NCBI GenBank assembly: GCA_024643485.1
Contig: JAHEMU010000161.1
Coordinates: 1 to 6,440 of the forward strand
DNA from: Cytophagales bacterium
Lineage (GTDB): Bacteria > Bacteroidota > Bacteroidia > Cytophagales > Cyclobacteriaceae
Direction: 5' to 3'
DNA: 6,440 bases
Within the stretch, counting starts at the first letter, position 1; every line of letters starts with the position of its first letter. The position numbers and the translations under genes are program-made. Below are positions 1 through 6,440 of the stretch, one piece after another. The notes below the pieces were generated by a model. The model did not search any database and was not told the DNA's origin. It saw only the letters and a program-made list of their open reading frames with translations.

Positions 1-1
1 C

Positions 2-892
2 TTGGTAGTTATTTACAAGAAGAGCAAACTCCCCGCCTACATCACTGGAATTCCTGAAAAATTGGTAGGTAATACCTATTATGTGACTCACAGAAATGAA
101 AATGAAGACGGTTCGATATATGCTGCTGGTGTAGTTGAAAAGAAGGCCGGGACACTTCATTCCTTTATTTATAAATTGAGAGGAGGGCGAATTGAGTGGT
201 TGAATGAAGTAGCATATTCTGTGGATAGCATCGAGGGGCCTACATTTAATTATCCGGGAGCAATGACCTTAACTAGAGAAGGTGTGGCCGTGGTAATTCA
301 TTCGCTTAATAGTGAAAATAAAACCAAGAATTCCTTTGTTTACCTGAACGAATCTGGTGGGCAAAAGATGGTCATTACTTTGGAAGGAATGAAGGACTTC
401 CCTAAGCTGGTGCATTACAACGAAGAAAGTAATAATTTTGTGTTTGTCTTCAGGGGTAAGCCATCGAATAATGACATCACTACATTGCAGAATACTACTG
501 TTTTAGGAGTTAATGGATTAGGGGATGTAATGTGGAAACAGGAAATAAATTATGCAGGAGATTTTGTAGATATGATGGATCTTTCTTCCGGGTTTGTCGT
601 AGTGGGAAATGCTACAAAATTTAGTTCAAACTCCAGTAAATCTCCACAAACAACAGTGCCTTTTGTAGTTAAAATAGGAGAAAGAGGACAGGTATTAGTC
701 GAAAAGTGGATGGCGAATGCAGAGGGAAGTGTAATTGTTTTTGTTGATAAATCTTCCGACTCCAACATGAATTTATTTGGATTAAAGGGTAATTACCGCC
801 GTATTCTACCTAAAGAAGTCGTGAAATCAACTTCCTCTATTCACCTATTGATAGACGGAATGATTGGAATAACTTCGACAAATCTAAATTAA
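2..892 (+). CDS. Hypothetical beta-propeller-like protein, 5'-truncated
   Basis: I do not recognise a named family. The reading frame is open to the left edge, so the TTG at position 2 is probably an internal codon and the N-terminus (perhaps with a signal peptide) is outside the window; 296 residues are visible. The protein is rich in beta-strand patterns and shows roughly repeating units. Examples are GFVVVGNA at residues 197-204 followed by PFVVKIGERGQVLVEKW at 220-236, NNFVFVFRG at 144-152 followed by VLGVNGLGDVMWKQEI at 167-182, and GSIYAAGVV at 37-45 followed by HSFIYKL at 53-59. This alternation of a 'GG-hydrophobic-G' strand with a 'K-x-x-x-G-x-hydrophobic-x-W' strand is what PQQ/delta-60-type propeller blades look like, so a propeller fold is inferred. 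The stop lies 10 nt before the lptC TTG, so co-transcription is likely. An envelope or secreted location is a guess from the neighbours. Confidence 0.75.
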   Translation: MVVIYKKSKLPAYITGIPEKLVGNTYYVTHRNENEDGSIYAAGVVEKKAGTLHSFIYKLRGGRIEWLNEVAYSVDSIEGPTFNYPGAMTLTREGVAVVIHSLNSENKTKNSFVYLNESGGQKMVITLEGMKDFPKLVHYNEESNNFVFVFRGKPSNNDITTLQNTTVLGVNGLGDVMWKQEINYAGDFVDMMDLSSGFVVVGNATKFSSNSSKSPQTTVPFVVKIGERGQVLVEKWMANAEGSVIVFVDKSSDSNMNLFGLKGNYRRILPKEVVKSTSSIHLLIDGMIGITSTNLN

Positions 893-902
893 TCCATTAA
901 TT

Positions 903-1445
903 TTGCTGAAAATATCAGTAGTGAGAATACTTATTTGCATTTCTTTTATCATGTTAAGCCTAGCAAGTTGCACAGAACCTGAAACCAAAGTTTCGGAAAT
1001 GGAAAGCTACGAAGGCCCATTGAGAATAGCGGATAATATTGAGATGTATTATTCGGAAGAGACCATAAAGAAAGTCAAGTTAAGAGCCGCAGAGCTGCAT
1101 GAGTTTAAAAGTGGTGATCGAGAATTCCCGAAAGGCTTGTATCTCGAATTTTTTGATGAATTCGGTAAAATATCCACCACTTTAAAAGCCAATTATGCCT
1201 ATTATACCAGTGAGCAGGATGAGTGGCTTGCGCAAGGGGATGTAGTGGTAGTAAGTGAAACTAGAAATCAGCAATTGAACAGTGAAGAGTTATATTGGAA
1301 ACCTTCACAAGATAAAATATATACCAATAAATTTGTCACCATACGTTTGGGAAATGAAGTGAGTTATGGAACAGGCTTTGAATCCAATCAGACCTTTACG
1401 GAATATGAAATTAAAAACCCAACCGGGGAATTTGAAGTAGAATGA
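903..1445 (+). CDS. lptC: LptC-like LPS export periplasmic protein (predicted lipoprotein)
   Basis: LptC links the inner-membrane LptBFG ABC transporter to the periplasmic LptA bridge and passes LPS along it. The 180-residue product has the family's usual length. It begins with a short positively charged segment (K3, R8), a hydrophobic stretch at 9-21 and a lipobox LASC with Cys23, so it should be a lipoprotein instead of using the transmembrane anchor of E. coli LptC. The rest is beta-rich: KVKLRAAELHEF at 57-68, LYLEFFD at 79-85, LKANYAYY at 94-101, then WLAQGDVVVVS at 108-118, LNSEELYWKPSQDKIYT at 125-141 and GTGFESNQTF at 156-165. These match the LptC/LptA fold, with its 'lakGnVvv' and 'L.te.L.w....~iyt' strands. 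The start is uncertain: TTG at 903 gives the longest signal, while GTG at 921 would still give a good one. The gene overlaps the next one by 4 nt. The family call rests on pattern and context. Confidence 0.85.
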   Translation: MLKISVVRILICISFIMLSLASCTEPETKVSEMESYEGPLRIADNIEMYYSEETIKKVKLRAAELHEFKSGDREFPKGLYLEFFDEFGKISTTLKANYAYYTSEQDEWLAQGDVVVVSETRNQQLNSEELYWKPSQDKIYTNKFVTIRLGNEVSYGTGFESNQTFTEYEIKNPTGEFEVE

Positions 1446-1621
1446 AATTAGTAAACAGTTTAATATTTGCAGTGGCCGTTGGATTTTTTTTCATCGCATT
1501 ACATCAATCAATGACCTACGGGTTTTTTGAATCCTACTGGTTATATATGATATCAATCGGATTGTTGCTATATTACAATATGAGAAAAAGGGAATCAGGG
1601 TCTGACAAAAAAGCTTCATAA
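1442..1621 (+). CDS. Small two-helix membrane protein (59 aa)
   Basis: A complete 59-codon frame starts at an ATG that shares the sequence ATGA with the lptC stop codon and ends with TAA 3 nt before the transporter gene's ATG. This spacing is typical of translationally coupled operon genes and leaves no gap for another start. The product begins MKLVNSLIFAVAVGFFFIAL and has a first hydrophobic helix at about residues 4-20. A short loop with H21, Q22 and aromatic residues follows (FFESYW at 28-33), then a second helix at about 34-46 and a basic polar tail (NMRKRESGSDKKAS at 46-59). The charges predict a hairpin in the inner membrane with the tail in the cytoplasm. I do not know a function. Its place between lptC and a CNNM-type transporter suggests an envelope role, which is inference. 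It contains a run of eight T at 1484-1491. Confidence 0.82.
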   Translation: MKLVNSLIFAVAVGFFFIALHQSMTYGFFESYWLYMISIGLLLYYNMRKRESGSDKKAS

Positions 1622-1624
1622 TCA

Positions 1625-2911
1625 ATGGAATTTGATACAGGATTGATTTTCAATATTTTGCTTACCCTAGGGTTTAGCGCCTTTTTTTCCGGAATTGAAA
1701 TTGCATTTGTTAGGTCGGATAAGTTGCAATTGGAATTACTTTCAAAGCGTATCCCATTTGCTGGGCGTTTTTTATCTTATTTTATTAAAGCTCCTTCTCA
1801 TTTTATGGGAGTTACCTTAGTCGGAAATACAGCCGCCTTGGTTTTATTTGGGATGTTTATGACCGAATTTCTACAACCTGTTTTTTTGAGTTGGTCGTAT
1901 GAATTCTTTTCACAGGATTTGAATTTTTTCTTATTTCAGACCATAGCTTCCACTCTTATTGTATTATTACTAGCTGAATTTATTCCAAAAAGTTTGTTCA
2001 TGATCAATCCAACATCAATGATGAGGATATTCTCCTTTCCATTGGTGATAATGTATTGGATTTTGTACGTGCCCATGCTAATCGTCATTACCCTTTCAAA
2101 ACTTTCCCTTAGGCTCATTGGAATGGAGTACCGCGAGGACAAGCCCATTTACGGAATGGTTGATTTGAATAATTTCGTAAAATCGATGATCGATAATAAA
2201 GATTCAAAAGGTGGGCGAGTGGATATTGATACCAAAATTTTAAATAATGCGTTGGAATTCAAGACTGTTAAAGTTCGGGATTGCATGATTCCTCGCACCG
2301 AAATTTCTGCGGTTGATTTAGAAGATGGCATAGAAGAGCTTAATAAGACATTTATCGAATCGGGTCATTCCAAGATATTAGTATATAAGGAAAGCATCGA
2401 CAATGTTATTGGGTATTGCCATGCCATTGAGTTATTTAAAAAACCAAAGGACATACAGGCGATCACCACCCCTATTGTGATCGTTCCAGAAACATTGCTC
2501 GCTAATGAGTTGATGGTTCAATTTATTGCTGAGAGAAAAAGTTTGGCTTTGGTGGTGGATGAATACGGAGGCACATCGGGCGTGGTGAGTATGGAGGACA
2601 TTATAGAAGAGATATTTGGTGAGATACAAGACGAGCACGACGATGAAGAATTAATAGAAACACAGTTAACAGAAAATACATTTTTGTTAAGTGCTCGTTT
2701 AGAAATTGACTATATCAATGAAAAATATGGATGGAACTTACCTGAAGGTGATTATGACACCCTTGGGGGTTTTGTTGTGGCTATAAAAGAAAATATTCCA
2801 GAAAAAGGGGACAAAATAAGCCTTAAACAGCTCACAATTGAGGTTCAGACCGTTCATCACACACGTGTTGGCACCTTAAAAGTCAGTTTAAATGACCCCG
2901 ATTCTTATTAA
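1625..2911 (+). CDS. CNNM/CorC-type membrane transporter (DUF21, CBS pair, CorC-C)
   Basis: This 428-residue protein has the full domain order of the CNNM / HlyC-CorC family, often annotated 'hemolysin' and linked to Mg2+ or Co2+ export and tolerance. The DUF21 transmembrane domain spans about residues 5-165: helices near 7-28, 61-80, 103-125 and 134-160, the family motif FFSGIEIAF at 20-28, and AEFIPKSLF at 117-125, the counterpart of 'GEiiPK'. A CBS pair follows at about 215-332, with VRDCMIPRTEISAVD at 217-231 and VVDEYGGTSGVVSMEDIIEE at 310-329. The CorC-C (transporter-associated) domain at about 345-424 includes YDTLGGFV at 377-384. The CBS pair probably senses adenine nucleotides, as known for the family. 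The ATG lies 3 nt after the small membrane gene, so the two are likely coupled. The transported ion cannot be read from sequence. GldE is a paralogous family member, but no gldD is present here. Confidence 0.95.
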   Translation: MEFDTGLIFNILLTLGFSAFFSGIEIAFVRSDKLQLELLSKRIPFAGRFLSYFIKAPSHFMGVTLVGNTAALVLFGMFMTEFLQPVFLSWSYEFFSQDLNFFLFQTIASTLIVLLLAEFIPKSLFMINPTSMMRIFSFPLVIMYWILYVPMLIVITLSKLSLRLIGMEYREDKPIYGMVDLNNFVKSMIDNKDSKGGRVDIDTKILNNALEFKTVKVRDCMIPRTEISAVDLEDGIEELNKTFIESGHSKILVYKESIDNVIGYCHAIELFKKPKDIQAITTPIVIVPETLLANELMVQFIAERKSLALVVDEYGGTSGVVSMEDIIEEIFGEIQDEHDDEELIETQLTENTFLLSARLEIDYINEKYGWNLPEGDYDTLGGFVVAIKENIPEKGDKISLKQLTIEVQTVHHTRVGTLKVSLNDPDSY

Positions 2912-2936
2912 TTATTTTCGGATACACAAAATAACA

Positions 2937-2967
2937 TTTGATTTTACTAGGTATCTGTTTAAATTTG
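2937..2967 (+). promoter_or_regulatory. Bacteroidota-type promoter for the PpiD-like gene
   Basis: TTTG at 2937-2940 and TAAATTTG at 2960-2967 are separated by 19 nt. This matches the known Bacteroidota sigma-factor consensus of a -33 TTTG and a -7 TAnnTTTG. Transcription would start around 2972-2976, giving a short leader of about 20 nt before the ATG at 2993. The leader is A-rich (AAAAGAAAG) and has no well-spaced Shine-Dalgarno sequence; the AAGG at 2987-2990 is too close to the ATG. The site lies in the 81-nt gap after the transporter gene, so the chaperone gene can be transcribed independently of lptC. No hairpin terminator is visible in the gap, so read-through from upstream is also possible. 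Confidence 0.7.
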
Positions 2968-2992
2968 CGGCTCTTTAAAAGAAAGTAAGGTT

Positions 2993-5152
2993 ATGGCGTT
3001 GATAAACACCCTGCGAAATAAAGCGGGAAAATTCGTTACATTTTTGGTGGCAGCAGCCATCATTTCGTTCACATTGAATGATTTATTAGGTAGTGGAAGT
3101 TCATTTCTTCTAGGTGAAAACCATGTGGGAGAAATAAATGGAGAAAAAATATCTAATCAAGAGTATCAAGATCAGTTGCAGTTTCAGGAAAGCATGTTCA
3201 GGTTATACACCAACAGGCAACCCTCTGACGCGGATCGATTTACCATTAATGATGCTGCTTGGAGATGGTTGATCGGTAAATATGCGTTTGCTGAGCAATA
3301 CGATAAGGTAGGTATTCAAGTATCGGAAGCTGAGCTTCTAGATATGTTGAATGGTGCTAACATCGACCCAACCGTTGCCTCGTTCTTTTCGCCAAATGGA
3401 ACTTTGGATAGAAATGCGTTAAACCAAGTGTTGAGTAATCCAAATGCGCCAGACGTATATACTCAAACTTTTTGGTCAGTGATTTATCCAGCAATCGTTC
3501 CTGCAAGAGAGCGTATTAAATACGAGAATTTAATTATTAAGTCTACGTTTACTACTACTGCGGAAGGTATGTTTTCATACCATTCTCAAAGTGATGTAGC
3601 GGAAACTGAATATTTGTATATTCCTTACTATTCAATGTCAGATACTGCGGTAAATTCAAGTATCACCGAGTCGATGATCAAGGATTATTACAATTCTCAT
3701 AAGAATGATTTCAAAATTGAAGATTCAAAATCGTTAGAATATATTGCTCTTCCAATTCAAGCATCCTCTCAGGATACTACAGATATTTTAGATGAGTTAG
3801 CTGATTTGAAAAAGGAATTTATTTCTGCAGCGGATGATTCAGCATTTGCATATATCAATACAGAAGAATCTGGAATTCCTTATGGAAGATTTCACAAAGG
3901 AGATATTCCATTTGTGTTACAAGCACAGTTGGATAGCTTAGTAGCTGGCCGTACCTACGGACCTTATTTGGAAGGTGATATCTACCGATTGTACAAAGTG
4001 AATAAAATTTACAATGACACCACTTATTATTCTAACGTTCGACACATCTTGTTTAGAAAATCAAGTGATTCAGAAGCATCTAACGACGCAGCAAAAGCGG
4101 AGGCTGAAGAAGTATTGGGAATGATTACCAGTGGAAGTAATTTCCAAATCATGGCCCGTCAGTATAGTGACGATACTCAGACAAAAAATTATGGTGGAGA
4201 TTTAGGTTGGATAAATGATCTAAGCACTTCAGACGATGATAAAGAAATTGTAGAAACTATTTTTGCACAGACTGCAAAAGGAGTAATTCCTAGAGTATTG
4301 GAATCTGCAGCAGGTTATCATATTGTTGAAGTGATGGAAACCAAAACAAATAGAATGTATGCGGTAGCTTCAATCGAAAGAGCGGTTGTACCATCAAATT
4401 CAACTATTGACGGAATCTATCGTCAGGCGGACTTATTTAGAAGTTCAAGCAAGGATGTTAAATCTTTTGAAGAAAATGCTGCCGCACAAGGATTTCAAGT
4501 AGCTGCTGCATCTGACCTTAAATCGATGAGCCAATCGGTTGGCGGTGTTTTAGGAAATGCAAGATCGATGGTTCAATGGGCTTTTAGAGATGGAAAAGTG
4601 GGTAAAGTGAGTGAAATTTATGAAGTTAACGATCACTACGTAGTAGCGGTTTTAACAGATGAAATAGCAGCAGGTTATCGACCACTTGAAAGCAAAAAAG
4701 TAGTTAAAGGCACTGAGATATATCCAGTTAAAGATTTAATTAAAGTCGAGTTAAGAAAGCAATTGAAAGCCGATAAGATCATGGCTAAATTGAATGGTGC
4801 CACTGGTACACTTCAAGAAATTGCTGACAATTACGGTGAAGGCGCACAAGTTTATACCAGTTCAGATTTGAAATTATTTTCGAATAATTTACCAACTGTA
4901 GGAGACGATCCAATAGCAGTAGGGAAAATATTCTCATTAAAGAATGGCGAAACTTCATCTCCTTTCAAAACAGACAACGGAGTGTTTATTGCTAAGATGA
5001 TGAATAAAACAATTGCTCCAGAAGTAGCAGATTATTCAGCATTTACCTTAGGAGTACTAACTACATTGAGAAATAATATTCGTGATTCAAGAATCAATGA
5101 TTTGATTGAAAAAGATGCGGATATTAAGGATTTGAGATACAAAGTATATTAA
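2993..5152 (+). CDS. PpiD/SurA-like membrane-anchored peptidyl-prolyl isomerase
   Basis: This is a periplasmic folding factor of the parvulin class that catalyses cis-trans isomerisation at proline and acts as a chaperone for exported proteins, anchored in the inner membrane. The 719-residue product begins MALINTLRNKAGKF and has one transmembrane helix at about 14-30. The short basic N-terminus before it predicts an N-in, C-out topology, as in PpiD. A SurA_N-like helical region spans about 45-185, with the characteristic VGEINGEKISNQEY at 45-58. The parvulin domain lies at about 345-450: VRHILFRK at 349-356, the GGDLGWI motif at 401-407 and AAGYHIVEVME at 439-449. H351 and H443 sit where parvulins keep their two active-site histidines. 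Other parts (about 297-338, 525-556, 643-671) resemble the second half of a parvulin domain. It has its own promoter upstream and is followed after 4 nt by the DUF493 gene. The ppiD symbol is commonly applied, but orthology with E. coli PpiD is not proven. Confidence 0.93.
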   Translation: MALINTLRNKAGKFVTFLVAAAIISFTLNDLLGSGSSFLLGENHVGEINGEKISNQEYQDQLQFQESMFRLYTNRQPSDADRFTINDAAWRWLIGKYAFAEQYDKVGIQVSEAELLDMLNGANIDPTVASFFSPNGTLDRNALNQVLSNPNAPDVYTQTFWSVIYPAIVPARERIKYENLIIKSTFTTTAEGMFSYHSQSDVAETEYLYIPYYSMSDTAVNSSITESMIKDYYNSHKNDFKIEDSKSLEYIALPIQASSQDTTDILDELADLKKEFISAADDSAFAYINTEESGIPYGRFHKGDIPFVLQAQLDSLVAGRTYGPYLEGDIYRLYKVNKIYNDTTYYSNVRHILFRKSSDSEASNDAAKAEAEEVLGMITSGSNFQIMARQYSDDTQTKNYGGDLGWINDLSTSDDDKEIVETIFAQTAKGVIPRVLESAAGYHIVEVMETKTNRMYAVASIERAVVPSNSTIDGIYRQADLFRSSSKDVKSFEENAAAQGFQVAAASDLKSMSQSVGGVLGNARSMVQWAFRDGKVGKVSEIYEVNDHYVVAVLTDEIAAGYRPLESKKVVKGTEIYPVKDLIKVELRKQLKADKIMAKLNGATGTLQEIADNYGEGAQVYTSSDLKLFSNNLPTVGDDPIAVGKIFSLKNGETSSPFKTDNGVFIAKMMNKTIAPEVADYSAFTLGVLTTLRNNIRDSRINDLIEKDADIKDLRYKVY

Positions 5153-5156
5153 TACA

Positions 5157-5417
5157 ATGGACGAAAGTGTAAGGTCATTCAAAGAGAAGCTAGACAATGC
5201 TTATCAGTGGCCTGCCCTATACACATTCAAGTTTATTAGTCCAAAAAGCAAGGTTGGGGAAGTTAAATCTAAGTTCCCCAACCATTCTTTTAAAGAGCGG
5301 CCATCTTCCAAAGGAACCTACATTAGTGTTACGGTGAGCATTATGGCGAGGTCGAGTGATGAAGTCATTGGCTACTATCAGGAAGTCCATAAAATTGGCG
5401 AGATAATTTCATTATAA
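5157..5417 (+). CDS. DUF493 (YbeD/UPF0250-family) small protein
   Basis: The 86-residue product is a complete member of the DUF493 family, small ACT-like alpha/beta proteins related to E. coli YbeD, whose function is not established. Visible family traits are the sequence WPALYTFKFISP at residues 18-29 (the 'yP..y.fK.i.p' core strand), a following helix with K32, V36 and F40, the strand KGTYISVTVSIMARSSDEV at 52-70 (the 'sg.Y.Svtv...~~s.eev' signature) and a final helix YYQEVHKIGEI at 73-83. The ATG lies 4 nt after the chaperone stop, so it probably shares that transcript. Nothing in the sequence shows a mechanistic link with the chaperone. The ACT-like fold has led to suggestions of a regulatory role, which remains speculative. 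Confidence 0.9.
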   Translation: MDESVRSFKEKLDNAYQWPALYTFKFISPKSKVGEVKSKFPNHSFKERPSSKGTYISVTVSIMARSSDEVIGYYQEVHKIGEIISL

Positions 5418-5486
5418 AAGACAACAATTAATTTATTACCTTGAGGGATAATTGATTGGATTGATTAAGTAAATTCCTGATTCACA

Positions 5487-6173
5487 ATGGAACCCACTTC
5501 ACTTTATATAGTTCCCACACCCATTGGAAATCTTGAAGATATCACCCTTCGAGCCCTTCGGATTTTGAAGGAAGTGGATCGGGTTTTAGCTGAAGACACC
5601 CGCACATCAGGGAAATTGCTTAAGCACTACGACATTAACAAGCCCATGTCCTCCTTTCATATCCACAACGAGCATAAGGTGTTGGATAAGATCATTGAGG
5701 AACTCAAGGCTGGAGTTGTGATGGCATTGGTCAGTGATGCCGGGACCCCCGCTATATCAGACCCTGGTTTTTTGTTGGTTAGGGCCTGTTTGCAACACAG
5801 CATCAAAGTAGAATGTTTACCAGGCGCAACGGCATTTGTACCTGCACTTGTAAACAGTGGGTTCCCCTCAACCCGATTCATTTTTGAAGGATTCCTCCCA
5901 CATAAGAAAGGAAGACAAACAAAATTGAAGGCCATAGCATTGGAGAAGGACACCACCATTTTGTATGAATCTCCACATCGGTTAGTGAAGTTATTACATG
6001 AGCTGGGTGAGTTCTGTGGGTTAGACCGAAACCTTTGTATATCCAGAGAATTGACAAAGCTCCATGAAGAAAATTTCAGGGGAACGGTTCAAGAAGCCCT
6101 AGCGTCATTTGAAAGTAGAACTGTAAAAGGGGAAATAGTGGTTGTTTTGGCAGGGAATGATCAAGTCAAATAG
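5487..6173 (+). CDS. rsmI: 16S rRNA (cytidine-1402-2'-O)-methyltransferase RsmI
   Basis: RsmI uses S-adenosylmethionine to methylate the 2'-O of C1402 in 16S rRNA, next to the P-site of the ribosome; it acts in the cytoplasm. The 228-residue product has all main motifs of this tetrapyrrole-methylase-fold family: VPTPIGNLEDIT at 9-20, AEDTRTSGKLLKHY at 35-48, the SAM-site loop LVSDAGTPAISDPG at 81-94, CLPGATAFVPAL at 110-121, FEGFLPHKKGRQ at 133-144, YESPHRL at 160-166, CISRELTKLHEE at 184-195 and KGEIVVVLAG at 214-223. It is shorter than E. coli RsmI (286 residues) because it lacks the C-terminal extension, as is usual in Bacteroidota. The ATG at 5487 immediately precedes the first conserved strand, which supports this start. 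A 69-nt gap separates it from the DUF493 gene. Confidence 0.97.
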   Translation: MEPTSLYIVPTPIGNLEDITLRALRILKEVDRVLAEDTRTSGKLLKHYDINKPMSSFHIHNEHKVLDKIIEELKAGVVMALVSDAGTPAISDPGFLLVRACLQHSIKVECLPGATAFVPALVNSGFPSTRFIFEGFLPHKKGRQTKLKAIALEKDTTILYESPHRLVKLLHELGEFCGLDRNLCISRELTKLHEENFRGTVQEALASFESRTVKGEIVVVLAGNDQVK

Positions 6174-6185
6174 AATTTTTTGTAG

Positions 6186-6440
6186 ATGCTTCATCGAGTT
6201 ATAGACATTGTAAAATCAGTAGGTTCATTCATAAGAGAAGAGGCTACTCACTTCAGCAAGAATAGCGTAGAGTTTAAAGGAGGATATAGTGATTTGGTAT
6301 CCTATGTTGATAAAGAGGCTGAAAGGCGGCTAGTGGAGGGATTAGGAGCGTTAGACCTCAATTATGGATTTATTGCAGAAGAAGGCACGGGAACAAAGAG
6401 TAATGAGTGGAATTGGATTATTGATCCACTTGATGGAACC
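6186..6440 (+). CDS. Inositol monophosphatase family protein, 3'-truncated
   Basis: The window ends inside this gene after 85 codons, with the frame open. The visible part is the N-terminal half of the metal-binding core of the inositol monophosphatase (SuhB/CysQ/FBPase-like) family, Mg2+-dependent phosphatases of sugar or nucleotide phosphates. It shows FKGGYSDLVSYVDKEAER at residues 30-47, the family's 'K...DlVT.vD..aE' segment. It also shows FIAEEG at 62-67, with metal-ligand glutamates in the 'EE' pair, and WIIDPLDGT at 77-85, the signature DPLDGT motif that binds metal and substrate phosphate. The LVSYVDK segment looks more like SuhB-type inositol monophosphatase than CysQ, but the substrate cannot be decided from half a protein. 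The ATG lies 12 nt after the rsmI stop, so the two are probably co-transcribed. Confidence 0.93.
   Translation, partial: MLHRVIDIVKSVGSFIREEATHFSKNSVEFKGGYSDLVSYVDKEAERRLVEGLGALDLNYGFIAEEGTGTKSNEWNWIIDPLDGT

Noticed and set aside
550..768. 72-codon open frame on the minus strand within the first gene
   Set aside because: It is antisense to a long open frame and has no recognisable features or promoter.
1328..1335. TAAATTTG inside lptC as a promoter for the small gene and transporter
   Set aside because: It fits the -7 pattern, but no TTTG lies about 19 nt upstream and it is within coding sequence; TAATTTTG at 433-440 was rejected for the same reasons.
1936..2638. Three minus-strand frames of 60-70 codons inside the transporter gene
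   Set aside because: They are antisense to a confidently assigned DUF21/CBS protein and their translations look random.
5437..5444. TACCTTGA as a possible -7 promoter element for rsmI
   Set aside because: It deviates from TAnnTTTG in its last two positions and has no TTTG at the right distance upstream, so it is too weak to annotate.
5451..5468. Tandem 9-mers ATTGATTGG / ATTGATTAA before rsmI
   Set aside because: Two imperfect copies in AT-rich DNA can occur by chance; no symmetry or operator pattern supports a binding site.
5418..5486. Terminator between the DUF493 gene and rsmI
   Set aside because: I found no stable GC-rich hairpin followed by a T run in this gap, nor in 2912-2992.
5657..5959. 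100-codon open frame on the minus strand
   Set aside because: It lies wholly inside rsmI, whose motifs are unmistakable, and its translation shows no domain or signal; it is a shadow frame.

Overview
The window looks like chromosomal core sequence from a member of the Bacteroidota, probably a Cytophagales- or Flavobacteriia-like marine or environmental organism. The evidence is AT-rich DNA, start codons without clear Shine-Dalgarno sequences, a promoter of the Bacteroidota type (TTTG, 19 nt, TAAATTTG) at 2937-2967, and the order lptC / CNNM-CBS transporter / membrane-anchored parvulin chaperone, which is familiar from this phylum. All genes lie on the + strand and are tightly packed.

Layout. 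Positions 2-892 hold the 3' part of an unrecognised beta-rich, propeller-like protein whose 5' end is outside the window. From 903 to 2911 there is a compact set: an LptC-like lipoprotein (LPS transport), a 59-residue two-helix membrane protein at 1442-1621 that overlaps lptC by 4 nt (ATGA), and a DUF21/CBS/CorC-C membrane transporter that starts 3 nt after it. An 81-nt gap at 2912-2992 carries the only convincing promoter in the window. It serves a 719-residue PpiD/SurA-like peptidyl-prolyl isomerase, followed 4 nt later by a DUF493 (YbeD-family) small protein. After a 69-nt gap come rsmI (16S rRNA C1402 2'-O-methyltransferase) and, 12 nt later, the 5' part of an inositol-monophosphatase-family gene cut by the right edge.

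Together the first five genes suggest an envelope-biogenesis neighbourhood: LPS export, ion or membrane homeostasis, and folding of exported proteins. The last three are housekeeping genes (unknown regulator-like protein, ribosome modification, sugar-phosphate phosphatase). I saw no mobile element, CRISPR array, RNA gene, convincing terminator or signs of horizontal transfer, and I found no undescribed multi-gene system. The points most worth checking are the small overlapping membrane gene, the lptC start and lipoprotein nature, repeated parvulin-half-like segments in the PpiD-like protein, and the identity of the first, truncated gene.
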